Source: Closterium sp. NIES-65 | Lineage: Eukaryota; Streptophyta; Zygnematophyceae; Desmidiales; Closteriaceae | Length of the DNA stretch: 64,000 nucleotides | Direction of reading: 5' to 3' | NCBI GenBank assembly: GCA_948144175.1 | Contig: CANXME010002497.1 | Location: forward strand, 682,001 to 746,000 | In this document: in pieces, positions 44,392-54,539 of the stretch | Layout of the letters: the number at the start of each line of letters is the position of its first letter | Position numbering within the stretch: position 1 is the stretch's first letter | Notes under the pieces: generated by a model | What the model was told of the DNA's origin: nothing | The model's database searches: none | The model's input: only the letters and a program-made list of their open reading frames with translations | Program-made: the position numbers and the translations under genes

Positions 44392-45370
44392 TGTCAATGG
44401 GAATGGAGTGTTGGCCCCGCCCTCGCTTGAGCAATGCCGACGACTTGGTCGGATGTACGGGAGTAGCAGCCGACTGTTCACAGTGAGGGAGCTGCTCGAC
44501 AGGCTTTGTCGAGCTGCAAGGGACCGCTGTGGTGTTGTTGTCGACCAGGGAGCTCGACAGCTGCAACTGACTGGTCTGGGCTACGGGTGGGCCGTCGACC
44601 AGAAGGGGCAGCTCAATCGAGAGCAGTCTGTCGACCTGACAAGTGAGCAGCGGTCAACGAGGGGAGCTCGGCGACAACCGTTGACTGTTCTCGTCAACAA
44701 AAGAGGTCCGTCGACCAGGGGGTAGCTCGACGGGAGCTGTGGTCGACCAAAGGGACCCGGTGGTCGACCAGATGCAGTGGTGGTCGACCGGAAGCACCTG
44801 GTGGTTGACCAGGTCGACCGGGTAATCTGCTCGACGAGTTCTGCAGAGGCACGCGAACGTCGTCGAGGTCACGATGGCACAGGACTACGGGCTGGTATCC
44901 CGAAGTCGATGTGGCTTGTCAAGCGCAGACAAAAACCGACGGATACCCAATGAGGCAAGTCGGGCCAATTGTCTGCGTGCACCTATGAGCGTGCACACTG
45001 CTGTCTTCTACGGGGCAACGCTAGACAGCCGCTCTGCTGCAGCGTTGGCACGCCGTCGACCTGCTCTGTTGGCAGGTTGCCTTTTTGGAGTGTTGGCGTG
45101 GCTCCTCTACGCAACGCTGGCAGGCGGTCGACCAAGCTGTGCTGGCGGTCGACCAAGCTAGCTGCAGAGTTGCTAGGTGCCTGATGTAGTCATTGTTGCC
45201 ATCTCTTGTTGGACTGATTATGGAATTCCAACTTTGCTAGTGAAACTCTTTCCGATTTCTCCCGTGAATGCTCAAGCACTAAGGAACTAAGCAAAGCTAC
45301 GATCACTCCTGGTAGTTCGTGCCTACCCCCCGTAGTCTAGCTCACCACCGTTGTAGAGTGACTCTCCTCA
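44392..45370 (+). repeat. 3' LTR of E7
   Basis: 979 bp, TGTCAATGGGAATGG to CTCTCCTCA, preceded by the purine tract GCGGCAGGGGAG. Same GTCGAC-rich structure as the 5' LTR. Confidence 0.88.
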
Positions 45371-45473
45371 GCGTGAACAAGGTGACGGCCATTCCGGGAG
45401 CGCGTACAGATTGCCACAAGCTGCCCTCCAGGAGTAAAGGTTTCAACACAGACATCCTGAAGAGCGGCGTTGC

Positions 45474-46887
45474 TCACCAGGTTTGTCGAGAACGAGGGGA
45501 GGTGGAGACCTGACATGGGAGGACATTGGAGGCTCGTACGACTACTGGACCCCCAGAGGGGTCAGCCAGTGAGACTGGGTCAGGTGCAGCTAGCGGTGTG
45601 AGTGCGGTGCAGTTACGAAAGAAGCAATGAGACGCGCCTGAGTCAAGTGTGAAAGTGTGCAGGGCCTCAACGGAGGTAGCAGAATCACTAGCACCTATGA
45701 CAGCAGATGCACTAGCACCTGGAGCTACAGCAGACTCACTAGTACCTGTAATAGCAGCACCTAGAGCTGCAGCCGGCTCACTGGTACCTGGAGCAGCAGC
45801 ATTGATACCAGCATCGCAAGGTACACACGAGTAATACACACCCTCAACACTAAGCTCAGTCACATACATAACATAGATGGCTGCATTGATCTTTGCAAAG
45901 TCTAGAGCATACACATCTACTCCCATCCCCTGCAATTTCAGCCAGTTGGGGACCTCCAGCTCATCACCATACTCATCCACCTAGGCATCCTCGAGATGGC
46001 CGAAGCAACGATACTCAGTGTGTCCCTTCCCGCAGGTATGACCCTTCTTGGGCCCTGTGCGCCTAACAAACCGACAGCGACCAGAGCCCCTAGAGGAATC
46101 ACGCTAGACAACCCACTCATGAAGCTACTAAGTGGTGGGGTTGTCCGGGAGGTGGGCATCTGTTGTCCACTCCCATAGCCTCCAGCGCCACGGGCGGAAC
46201 CGCCATGGCCTCCACCCTTGCCAGCTCCACCACGACCTCCTCCACCGCCCCCACTGCCTCCACCACCCCAGCCGCCTCCTCCACCTCCGCTGCCTCCACC
46301 ACCCCGTCCGCCTCTACTGCCTCCACCTCCAGAGCCACCCCCACCGCCTCCACCCCCACCGCCTCCACCCCCGCCACCACCACCCACGCCACCACCACCG
46401 CTAGTGCCGCCCCCATCACCCTTACCCCCTTTGCCCTTGCTGTTGTTGCGCCTCCCACTAGGAGCAGACACAGCACCAAATTCCTCAGCACCAAGGAGGC
46501 CGAAACGAGTAGCAGTAGCAACAGAGGGGAGGAGAGGGGAGGGAGCACACCCTTCAAAGAAGGGGGAGCAGGGAGTGCCGCGAGAGGAAGCGACAGCGTT
46601 GGTACTGGTCTCAGCATCAAGAAGAGACTTCTCCAGCGAGGTAAGTGTGAGTTCAATGGGGTCGAGGGCGAGAAAGTGGTCCCTGACAGTGTGAAGGGAG
46701 TCAGGGAGGCACGTGACGAGGAAGTACAGTGTGATATACAGGGGGGGGGGGGGGGGGGGTTCGCAGCGAGGAAGGTTGGCTCGAGAGCGGCGCAGTAGCG
46801 AGTCTCACTAGAGCGAAGGTGAGTCATGAGGTCAGAAACATTGTGGAACTCAGCTAGCTTAGGGAAGAGGTACGGCAGCATGAGACG
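45474..46887 (-). pseudogene. Protease and Gag remnant of E6
   Basis: The protease motif LDSGASHCFFRNCTALTPL is near 45590-45650, preceded by degenerate GASES-type repeats (45660-45800). A CCHC-like motif (CRFVRRTG followed by CGKGHTEYRC) is near 46020-46085. A long Gly-rich tract lies at 46200-46430. The Gag helical block LMLPYLFPKLAEFHNVSDLM is near 46820-46880. A homopolymer G run (about 46741-46759, plus strand) falls at the same Gag position as in E3 and E4. Ends where E8 begins. Confidence 0.78.
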
Positions 46888-47523
46888 TGTAGAATTCCAC
46901 TACTTAAGCTACTTGATAAAGCGCAGAAGCACGATTCCAATGCACCAAAGATTACAGGAAACGGTCTACTAAAGCCAGAGATACACACAAACATAGCAGT
47001 GGTAATGACTTGGCTAACTTCTGGTTTGTGCTCTCTGGTTTTATATTAGGACGCAATACAAAATAAAAGCATACAAGAAAGTGTCGACCCGGGTCGCACG
47101 TTGAATTTCGTCGACGCGAAATTCGAAGCCTTGAATTTCGCTGAGCGAATTCCATTGACTGGAATTCTGTAGACGAGAATTTCCACGAGAATAATTCCGT
47201 CGACCACCGACTGTAACTCCCGTGCGAATTCCGTTGACTTCGACACTTCACTGCCGAGTTTCAAACCGAACGCGACGCGAGACCGATTTCGCCAAACTGT
47301 CCCCAATCTGTCCCAAAACTGTCCCCAAACTGTCCTGACAAGACACTTTCAGGACACTTGAATCGAAAGGTCTCCAGTTCGAAACTCGCGTGCACCATAA
47401 CTAGCGCCTTAGCAGAAACTGTCCCGAATCTGTCCTGAGACACTTTTAGGACAGATTTGAAGGTCACGAGTTCGAGTCCCAACGCAGACATTTTGTTGCT
47501 CATGACAACATTTCCTTCTAACA
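46888..47523 (-). repeat. 3' LTR of E8 with CTGTCC motif array
   Basis: 636 bp, TGTAGAATTCC to CCTTCTAACA on the plus strand. It contains a cluster of CTGTCC/GGACAG motifs (47297-47455) and repeated GAATTC-like words (47100-47230). The purine tract AAAGGGGCG (minus strand) is adjacent. Confidence 0.8.
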
Positions 47524-47652
47524 CGCCCCTTTGCTCTCAGGAGCACGCTGGACCAGCCCGGCTGCTGCACAGCATCGATTGAAGGCTGCCTTGTCGAGCC
47601 ACTTTGTGAAGAAATCCGCGGGCTGCGCCGTATTAGGGATGTGCTGCACCTC

Positions 47653-48891
47653 CTAATTTTTCATGCGTACCATGTCCTGTAGCCACATGTGGCGATGGTC
47701 CACATGCTTCATGCGCCCCTGCAGCCCGCCCGCCTGGCTGAGCTGCATTGCTGACATGTTGTCGACGTACAGGGTGGTGGGGACACCCATCTTGAGCAGT
47801 TGAAACTCCCACAGCAGGAACCTTAGCTTGCGCCCCCCCTTTCCCGCTTCCACCGCAGCCACAAGCTCGCTCTCGGTGGAGGAAAGTTTGGTCGCACCCT
47901 GCAGCTTCTTGGCCTGCCATGAAACGGCAGCTCTGCCAAGCTTGAAGAGGTAGCCTCTCATGGACAACCGGTTCTCCTTGTCGCGTGCATCATCTGCATA
48001 TGCATACCCCACGAGAGTCAAACTCTTTGGTCCTCCCTTGAACAGCAGCCCCTTGTCCGGTGAGGCAGCCCAGTAGGAGAGTGTGCGGAAGAGCTCATAC
48101 CAATGCGCATTCGTTCTGAGGTGTGTACCTGTTGCAAGGCGGTTGGTCATGGTGCGATCGGCAAACAGCTCAGCATCCTCCATGACAAAGCTGGTAGAGG
48201 AAAGAGGGGTGATCGGCTGCTTCTTCGGTGGCGCCCCCTTGAAGAACCGCTGCAGCACCTTCGCCCCATATGCATTCTCGTGCAGGAGGAGTGTCTTGTT
48301 GGGGCGGTCGCGCACAATCTGCAGACCAAGATAGCCTTCCGTGGATGACATGTATTCCACCACAAGGAGACCTTTGTCCACCACCTTGCCTTCAGGTCCT
48401 GTCAAGATTACTCCGAGGTTGATGATGACGCTCCCCAATCCCCCTTCCTCCTCAACAGCCTTATCGAAGTACTCCACATCATAGTAGATGTCCGTGCCAT
48501 AAACAACTCTAGTAAGGAATGCCATGTCGTACATGTTGTTGCCATCATCCGCATCCGAGGCCATCATGGTTGATGTGGGAAAGCGTACAGGTGGCATACC
48601 CTTGTTGGACCTGCTAGAATGACATGGGGGTGGGGGATTGGGCTGGAGGGGCAGAACCGTGGGTATGGGGTCCTTCCCTTGGGCTGCCGCCGATTTCAGG
48701 TCCGTTGCCTCTCCTTTCTTGTCTTCATCAGCTGCACGACGTTCATCCGCAGAGGGACCAACCTCTGGTCCCACAGGTGCCAAGCCAGCAGCTAAGGATG
48801 GACAGACAGCTGGCATAGCCATGGTTGCGTTTCTGCCCGTAGGGTCAACCGAACGATCAAACGGTTGTTCGCCCCCTTGCACGGACGGCAC
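47653..48891 (-). pseudogene. RNase H region of E8
   Basis: A 412-codon open frame. Its second half is Copia RNase H: GYAYADDARDKENRLSMRGY near 47950-48010, SSTESELVAAVEAGKGGRKL near 47830-47890, and LYVDNMSAMQLSQAGG near 47735-47780. It ends in an HRHMWLQDMV motif. The preceding LGLQIVRDRPNKTLLLHENA (near 48275-48330) is the last RT strand plus connection. The N-terminal part is Pro/Ala-rich and unrecognised. Fossil. Confidence 0.78.
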
Positions 48892-48896
48892 TGGGA

Positions 48897-50362
48897 TTAT
48901 AATGACGAGTGATTCTGCTCAGGGCCATGGACCATCCCAAGAACCTCCCCCTCTTGCTCGTCAGGCAGCGGAAGCGTTTGACGAGTGAGTTTGGCTTCTT
49001 CGGAGGAGGCGCTCGACGTGTCCTCCCCTCCTTTTTCTAGGTCCATGCCTAGCATGCCACTGTTTGTGGCTGTCCACTGCACCGCACCAGCATGGTCATT
49101 CTCAAGGTAAGTGTGCGGCAGGTTGAGCATCGCCTCGGTCCCCACCGCATGTGTTGTGAGGCTGGCCGCTTCGTCATTCTCTTCCGGTGCGCTTGACACC
49201 ACCTCAGCAAATGCCTTAAGCATACCATTGCATGCCACCTCAGCCGCCGTGCCATTGCATGCCGCCACAGCCGCCCTGCCGTTGCATGCCGCCGCAGCCG
49301 CCCTGCCGTTGCATGCCGCTGCAGCCCCTGTGCCATTGCTCGCCGCTCCACCCGCCATATTGGTGCATGCCGCTGTAGCCGGCGTGCCGTTGCATGCCGC
49401 TGCAGCCTTTGCACCGTTCCTTGCTGGCCCTGGTTTCTGGTCAAGGCAGTGAAAGCGATGGCCGTATCGTGCCGCTGCAGCCACTTGACCTCCTGATGCG
49501 ATGATGCGAGTGACACCTTCCTCGGTTTGCATCTTTGCTCCCTTGTCCAAGAGCTGCCCAGGGGAGACCAAGTTGGCCTTCATTCCCGGCACAAAGAGGA
49601 CATCATGTAGGGTCACACGCAAGCCGTTAGTGCCCTCCAGCAAAACCTCACCAACACCGGCAACTTCCTGCATAGAACCATCAAACCCTTTGACCGATTT
49701 CGTTGCAGATGGGTCACGGATCACCGTGAACCACTCCTTGCGGCCGGTCATATGTTGGGAGCATCCTGAGTCAAGGAACCACAAGTCCTTGTCGTCGGCC
49801 AGCAACTTTGCAGCCGAACACGAGACGGTGAGCGCCACGACCTTCCTGTCTCCTTTAGCTACGTTCGCGGCTGCCGCGGGCGTTGTATCTTTCTTCTTAT
49901 TGGGGCACTTGGCAGCCATGTGCCCCTCCTTATTACAGTTGTAGCAGCGCCCCTTGAAGGGGGCTCGATTCTTCTCCCGCTTGCCATCCTTCTTCTTGTC
50001 CGTCTGCTCTCTTCCCCCTTTTCCTTCCTTCCCGTTGACCCCCGTTGTAGCCACGATGGTGTTGACAGCGCCCAAGAAAGCAAATGCATCACTGGTGATC
50101 TGCTTGTAACTCTGTTCGATGGAGAGAGAGTCCACTCCTTCATCAACACCTCGTTGCACACGCATTCCACCGTCATGTCAGGGCTGGAAATTTCAAGCTT
50201 GCAGCGAAGAAATCCGTATTCCGGTGGTAGGCCCTTCAGCACGTGGGCAGCAAACGTGGCCATGTGGACCTCCTGTTCAATGGTCAGCAGCTCCGCTCGG
50301 ATGGTGCGGGCCCTATTGCAGTAGGATTCTGCCGTCTCATCATCTCCCTTCCTGAGTTGCAC
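48897..50362 (-). pseudogene. Gag-protease region of E8
   Basis: The Gag part has FAAHVLKGLPPEYGFLRCKL near 50205-50265. A canonical knuckle CYNCNKEGHMAAKCP is near 49905-49950. The protease motif LWFLDSGCSQHMTGRKEWF is near 49735-49795. GVGEVLLEGTNGLRVTLHDV and LFVPGMKANLVSPGQLLDKG follow, as in Copia. A tandem Ala/Cys-rich repeat follows the protease. Fossil. Confidence 0.8.
49205..49440. repeat. 30-bp coding tandem repeat in E8
   Basis: About seven to eight degenerate 30-bp units encoding AAAACNGRAA-type decapeptides (Cys-Asn-Gly every 10 residues, minus strand). The unit is a multiple of three, so it could expand or contract without a frame change. Confidence 0.75.
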
Positions 50363-50365
50363 CCC

Positions 50366-50605
50366 TGCAGCAGCCGCCCCTGGGGCAGCCGCCCCTGCAG
50401 CAGCCGCACCTGGAGCAGCCGCCCTGGAGCAGCCGCCCGTGCAGCTGCCGCGGAGCCCTCGCCCTACAGTGGTAGCGGCCTCGCCATTGCCGCCGTCGTA
50501 CGCCTGCCCTTCTCGCCACTGGTGAGCACTGCCTTGCCCGTACTGCTGTTACTGCTTCTCTTGCTGCTACTGCTCTTTCTACTGCTACTGCTGCTCCAAG
50601 CGTGT
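50366..50605. repeat. Short GCAGCAGCC and CTG-type repeats at the E9 left end
   Basis: CAGCCGCCCCTGCAG repeats (50370-50460), followed by a CTGCTACTG-rich tract (50540-50605). This corresponds in position to the Gag low-complexity tract of the other copies. Confidence 0.6.
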
Positions 50606-50609
50606 CCAG

Positions 50610-53197
50610 ATGCACCTCCAGCGCCGTCCGCGTGAGCCCCTCACCCCCCAACAGCTTCGTGAGTGGTACGCTAGTTGGGGTTGTCGGGGTGGCCGTAGTG
50701 GGAGTCGTCCTGGAGTAAGTCGTTCGGCAGCTGCTTGTAGTGGCCAGGTGCAGCTTCAGCGTCGTCCGGGTGCGGTCCTTTCGCCCCAGCAGCTTCGTGA
50801 GTGGTACGCTCAGCGTGACGGGTCACGGGGTACTGCTCGCTGTCCATACGTCATTCGCACTAGTGCTCGGACTGATCAGCCTTGCGGGACGTTTGGTCAC
50901 GCAGAGTCCCGCTACTTCGCCCATCTCAGCGACGCATGGCGTACGGAGTTTGGCGACGCGGCTGAGCTCCCCGACTGGGTGGAGCTGCTTCGGCTGCGGG
51001 TAGATATCTATACTCTTGACTATGATGCTATCCTCACTGCCATGTATGCATTGCCTACTAGTGATGAGGGTGACTGTAACCTGTTTGTTCCGCCTGACCC
51101 GGGCATTGAGGCTGCTGCTCTAGGTGCTGGTGAGGCTGGTGCTCTAGGTGCTAGTGCGTCTGCTGACCCAGGTGCTGGTGAGTCTGCTCTCTCAGGTACC
51201 ACGTTGGCTCAGGCCTTACACACCTTCACCCTTGACTCGGGTGCTTCCCGCTCCTTCTTTCAAGACCGCACCATGCTTACGCCGCTCAGTCGGCCGGTTG
51301 CGGTCTCCCTGGCGGACCCCTCTGGGGGTCCTGTCCTTGCTAGCTTCTCCACTGTCTTATCGTGTCGGGCAGCCCCCTCTGGCACCCTTTCAGGTCTCTA
51401 CCTCCCCTTGTTCTCTACGAACTTGGTGAGTGGTGCTGATCTACAGGATCCGAGGGTTGACCAGTTCACTCTTGCGAGTCAGCGGGTGACCCACTGTACT
51501 TGTGCTCGGACGGGCCGACACTTGGCCACGTTTACTCGTCGGCCGAGCCTGTACACACTCACTACTGAGTCTCCTCCGGTTGCTGAGTCTGGTCAGGTAG
51601 CTGCGTCAAGTCAGGTGTTTGCTGCAGCGTCCAGGTCTGGTCCTGATTCTGCTCGTTGCTCGTGTCGTCTCCCGTCCCACCAGACTCTCCATTGGCACCA
51701 CCGCCTTAGTCACCCCTCCCTGCCTCGTCTCCGAGGCATGGCCTCCCGTGTCCTTGTCTCTAGTCTCCCCCGGTCCCTCCCTCCCCTCCCTCCGGGGCCT
51801 GCCCCTACCTGCGTTCCCTGCGTCGAGGGGCGGCAGCGCGCCACCCCTCACTCCTTCGAGTTTCCTCCGACAGAGGCTCCCCTGCAGACTCTTCCCATGG
51901 ACGTGTGAGGCCCCGCCCGCGTCTGTGGCCAGGGTCACGAGCGTTACTTCCTGTTGGTGGTTGACGACTACTTGCGTTACACCACGGTGTTCCCCTTGCG
52001 CAGCAAGAGTGACGTCATTGAGGTGTTGATCGACTGGATCCGCGCAGCTCGTCTCTAGCTCAGAGAGAGTTCCGGCTCGGACTTTCATGTTCTGCGTCTG
52101 CACTCTGACAGATGCGGGGAGTTTTCCTCTGCCCGTCTGGGAGCCTTCTGTCGTGCACAGGGCATCCGCCAGACGTTCACGCTTCCAGCCTCTCCTCAGT
52201 AAAATGGGATTGCTGAGCGCCGCATTGGCATGGTCATGGACGTCGCTCGTACGTCCATGATCCATGCGGCTGCTCCCCATTTTCTGTGGCCGTTTGCAGT
52301 TCAGTACGAAGCGCATTAGCTCAATCTTCAGCCCCGGGTCTCCTTGCCAGAGACCTCCCCCACCTTGCGGTGGACCAGGAAGGTTGGCGATGCGTCTGCG
52401 TTTCGGGTCTGGGGATCTCGGGCGTTTGTCCGCGACTTGTCTGCGGACACGCTGTCCCCCTGTGCTGTTCCCTGCGTCTTCCTTGGCTTCCCCCCTGACG
52501 CGCCTGGTTGGCAGTTTTACCACCCCACCTCGCGCCGTGTTCTGTCCTCCCAGGACGTCACCTTTGACGAGTCGGTGCCTTACTACCATCTCTTCCCCTA
52601 CCGCACTGCGCCCCTCCCCCCGCCGCCGCTCTTCCTTGCGCCAGGTCCTCCCCCGTTAGACCCTCTCCCCCCTCAGGGTCCTGCCCCGTCAGGTGTGTCC
52701 CAGGTAGACGCAGTCGAGCGTGTCGAGGTAGCTGTTGACTCTGGTGCTGCTAGGGGCGATTAGCCTGCGGGTGCCGGGTCTGGGGGTGCGGAGCCTGGGG
52801 GTGCTGAGACTGGGGGTGCTGAGTCTGGGGGTGCGGAGCCTGGGGGTGCTGAGCGTAGGGGTACAGAGCCTGGGGGTGCGGAGCCTAGGGGTGCTTGGTC
52901 TGCTCATGTGGCCTCTGGCGGTGCTTTGTTGAGGCGGGAGCAACTCTCTCCGCAGGAGCTGCGCAAGTGGTTTGCCCGGCGCTGGAGCCGTGCTGCTGGA
53001 GCTGGAGGTACTACTGTTGCTGCTGGTCCTGGAGGTGCTCGTACTGGCGGTACTGGAGCTGCTGGGTCTGGGGGTGCTGCTGGGGCTGCCGGAGTTGGTG
53101 CTGCTGGAGGTACTGGAGGCACTGGAGGTACTAGGCCTGGAGGTGCTCCTGGTGCTGGAGCTGCTGGCGGTACTAGAGCTAGCGGTCCTGCTGGAGT
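50610..53197 (+). pseudogene. Gag C-terminus, protease, integrase and linker of E9
   Basis: Two adjacent copies of the LREWY motif (LTPQQLREWYAS near 50640-50675, LSPQQLREWYAQ near 50780-50815) precede a CCHC-like motif CPYVIRTS...CGTFGHAESR near 50840-50920. GASA repeats follow (51110-51200). Protease LDSGASRSFFQDRTMLTPL is near 51235-51290, and pre-integrase HHRLSHPSLPRLRGMASR near 51700-51750. The integrase ends with an EVAVDSGAARGD-type segment near 52720-52763. The linker has PGGAE repeats and LSPQELRKWFARRWSRA near 52945-52995. Fossil. Confidence 0.8.
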
Positions 53198-53329
53198 TGT
53201 CAGAATGAGAAACAGGAATGTCTGTGACTAGCAAGAACAACAGTACAAATATGAAACCCTAAACTGGTGTACCCCCTTATGGTGTGACCCACTACAGCCT
53301 AGAACCACACAAACATATAATGTTTGACA
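53198..53329 (-). repeat. 3' LTR of E10
   Basis: 132 bp, TGTCAGAATGAG to ATGTTTGACA on the plus strand, next to the purine-tract inverted repeat CCCCCATAGGCAAAGTGGGGG at about 53332-53352. Confidence 0.93.
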
Positions 53330-53561
53330 CACCCCCATAGGCAAAGTGGGGGAGACCTAGGGGTCACAAGACAAGTCAAGGCAAAGCAAGGCAAACAAGC
53401 TCAGGGTGGATCTCGAGGATTCCACACAAATTCCGAGCACAAGTAAGCGGTCACAAGACCAGTTCACATGCAGTTTTATAACAGAGCAAGAGGTACAATG
53501 ATCACAACCTAGCAAGGGCAAACATGCAGGTATATATATAATGATCACAGTATAGGCAAGG

Positions 53562-54054
53562 TCAAGAAGTAAGCAAGTGAGGAACAGTCGGCACAAGGCC
53601 TAGAAGAGTGCAAAAACGCTGATGGTCAACAGGCGGAAGCGCCTTGGTGAACACATCAGCAGTGTTGGCCTCAGTGGTCACGTAACGCAGAAGAAGCTGA
53701 CCACGCTGCTGTAGCTCTCGAGCTAGAAAGTAACGCAGAGCAATGTGCTTCGTCCTGTGCTCCAGTCTGTGCTCCTGACACAAGGCTATGGTTGCCTTGT
53801 TGTGTACGTACAGCACTGGAGGAGAACGAGGCTGCTCTCCAAGGTCAGTCAGCACGTAGGTGAGCCAGCGAAGCTCCTGGGCAGCCATGGCCGTGGCGTA
53901 GATCTCAGCCTCACAGCTGGAGCCGAGAACAGAAGAGGAACGAGTAGAACGCCAAGAGACAGAGCCAGAGCCAAGACTGAAGGTGTAACCCTGAGACGAC
54001 TGCTGAGTAGCCTGGTCGTCTGCCCAAGAAGCGTCTGAGTGCCCAGTGAGAACA
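53562..54054 (-). pseudogene. RNase H part of E10
   Basis: MAAQELRWLTYVLTDLGEQP (from 53888), VHNKATIALCQEHRLEHRTK near 53745-53810 and the terminal ANTADVFTKALPP near 53635-53675. The SCEAEI-type segment is just upstream, near 53900-53930. Fossil. Confidence 0.75.
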
Positions 54055-54539
54055 GGCCGGTCGGGGCTAGCGCGGGGCCATTTGGGGGCTGTAGGAGGCT
54101 AGCGCGGGGCCTTAAGGGGCCGTGGGAGGCTAGCGCGGGGCCTGAAGGGGCCGTCGGAGGCTAGCGCGGGGCCTTACAGGGCCGTGGGAGGTTAGCGTGG
54201 GGGCCGCACGGGGCCGTTCGAGGCTAGCGCGGGGCCAATCGGGGCCGTAGGAGGCTAGCGCGGGGCCGTAGGTGGGCCGTGGGAGGCTAGCGCGGGGCTA
54301 CACGGGGCCGTTCGGGGCTAGCGCGAGGCCATAGGGGGCCGTGAGAGGCTAGCGCGGGGCCGACGCGGGGCCTTAAGGGGCTAGCGCGGGGTCTTAAGAC
54401 GGGGCCGTGAGAGGCCGTAAGGGGCGACGCGAGGGGCCGTGAGGGGCCTGAAGGGGCGACGCTAGGAACGAGGCGCACGAGGGCGCGAGGAAAAGGCGGC
54501 GCACGAGGGCGTGGCTAGCGGAAACGGTGGGCCCTAACG
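54055..54539 (-). repeat. Second copy of the E10 leader block (485 bp)
   Basis: Matches 59672-60156 over its whole 485-bp length in the same orientation, with about 12 substitutions by eye (about 2.5%). Units of about 30 bp carry GAGGCTAGCGCGGGGCC. It lies between the RNase H and RT blocks of E10. Confidence 0.88.

Larger units (their letters stand above)
37617..45370 (+). mobile_element. E7: about 980-bp-LTR Ty1/Copia element nested in E6
   Basis: A 7,754-bp Copia element on the plus strand, of a third lineage, with LTRs of 983 and 979 bp, Gag with a canonical zinc knuckle, protease, integrase, RT and RNase H. The primer-site candidate after the 5' LTR is TGGTGCGGTGAGCG (from 38600), not initiator-Met. 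The purine tract GCGGCAGGGGAG precedes the 3' LTR. The flanking five bases match only partly (GTCTG and GCGTG). A 379-bp TRIM sits in its leader. It is broken, with a moderate number of breaks, and is strikingly rich in GTCGAC. Confidence 0.9.
32333..46887 (-). mobile_element. E6: short-LTR Ty1/Copia element with nested insertions
   Basis: A Copia element on the minus strand, of the same lineage as E1-E4 but more diverged. Parts in transcription order, from right: Gag, CCHC-like motif, protease, integrase, linker, RT, RNase H, purine tract and 3' LTR. It is interrupted by a solo LTR (33901-34757) and by E7 (37617-45370), and it is cut by E8 at 46887, so neither the Gag start nor the 5' LTR is present. 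Broken, with many breaks. Among the oldest lineage members here by sequence decay and by nesting order. Confidence 0.88.
46888..50365 (-). mobile_element. E8: 636-bp-LTR Ty1/Copia element, 5' end missing
   Basis: A fourth Copia lineage on the minus strand. Parts seen are Gag (zinc knuckle), protease, RNase H, purine tract and one LTR (3', 46888-47523). Integrase and most of RT are not recognisable and no 5' LTR is present. It joins E6 Gag at its left edge and E9 at its right edge. Broken and incomplete. Confidence 0.82.

Noticed and set aside
37612-45375. Clean target duplication for E7
   Set aside because: GTCTG and GCGTG agree at only three of five bases; too weak to assert.
51606-52589. 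327-codon minus-strand frame in E9
   Set aside because: Antisense of E9 integrase; no independent motif.
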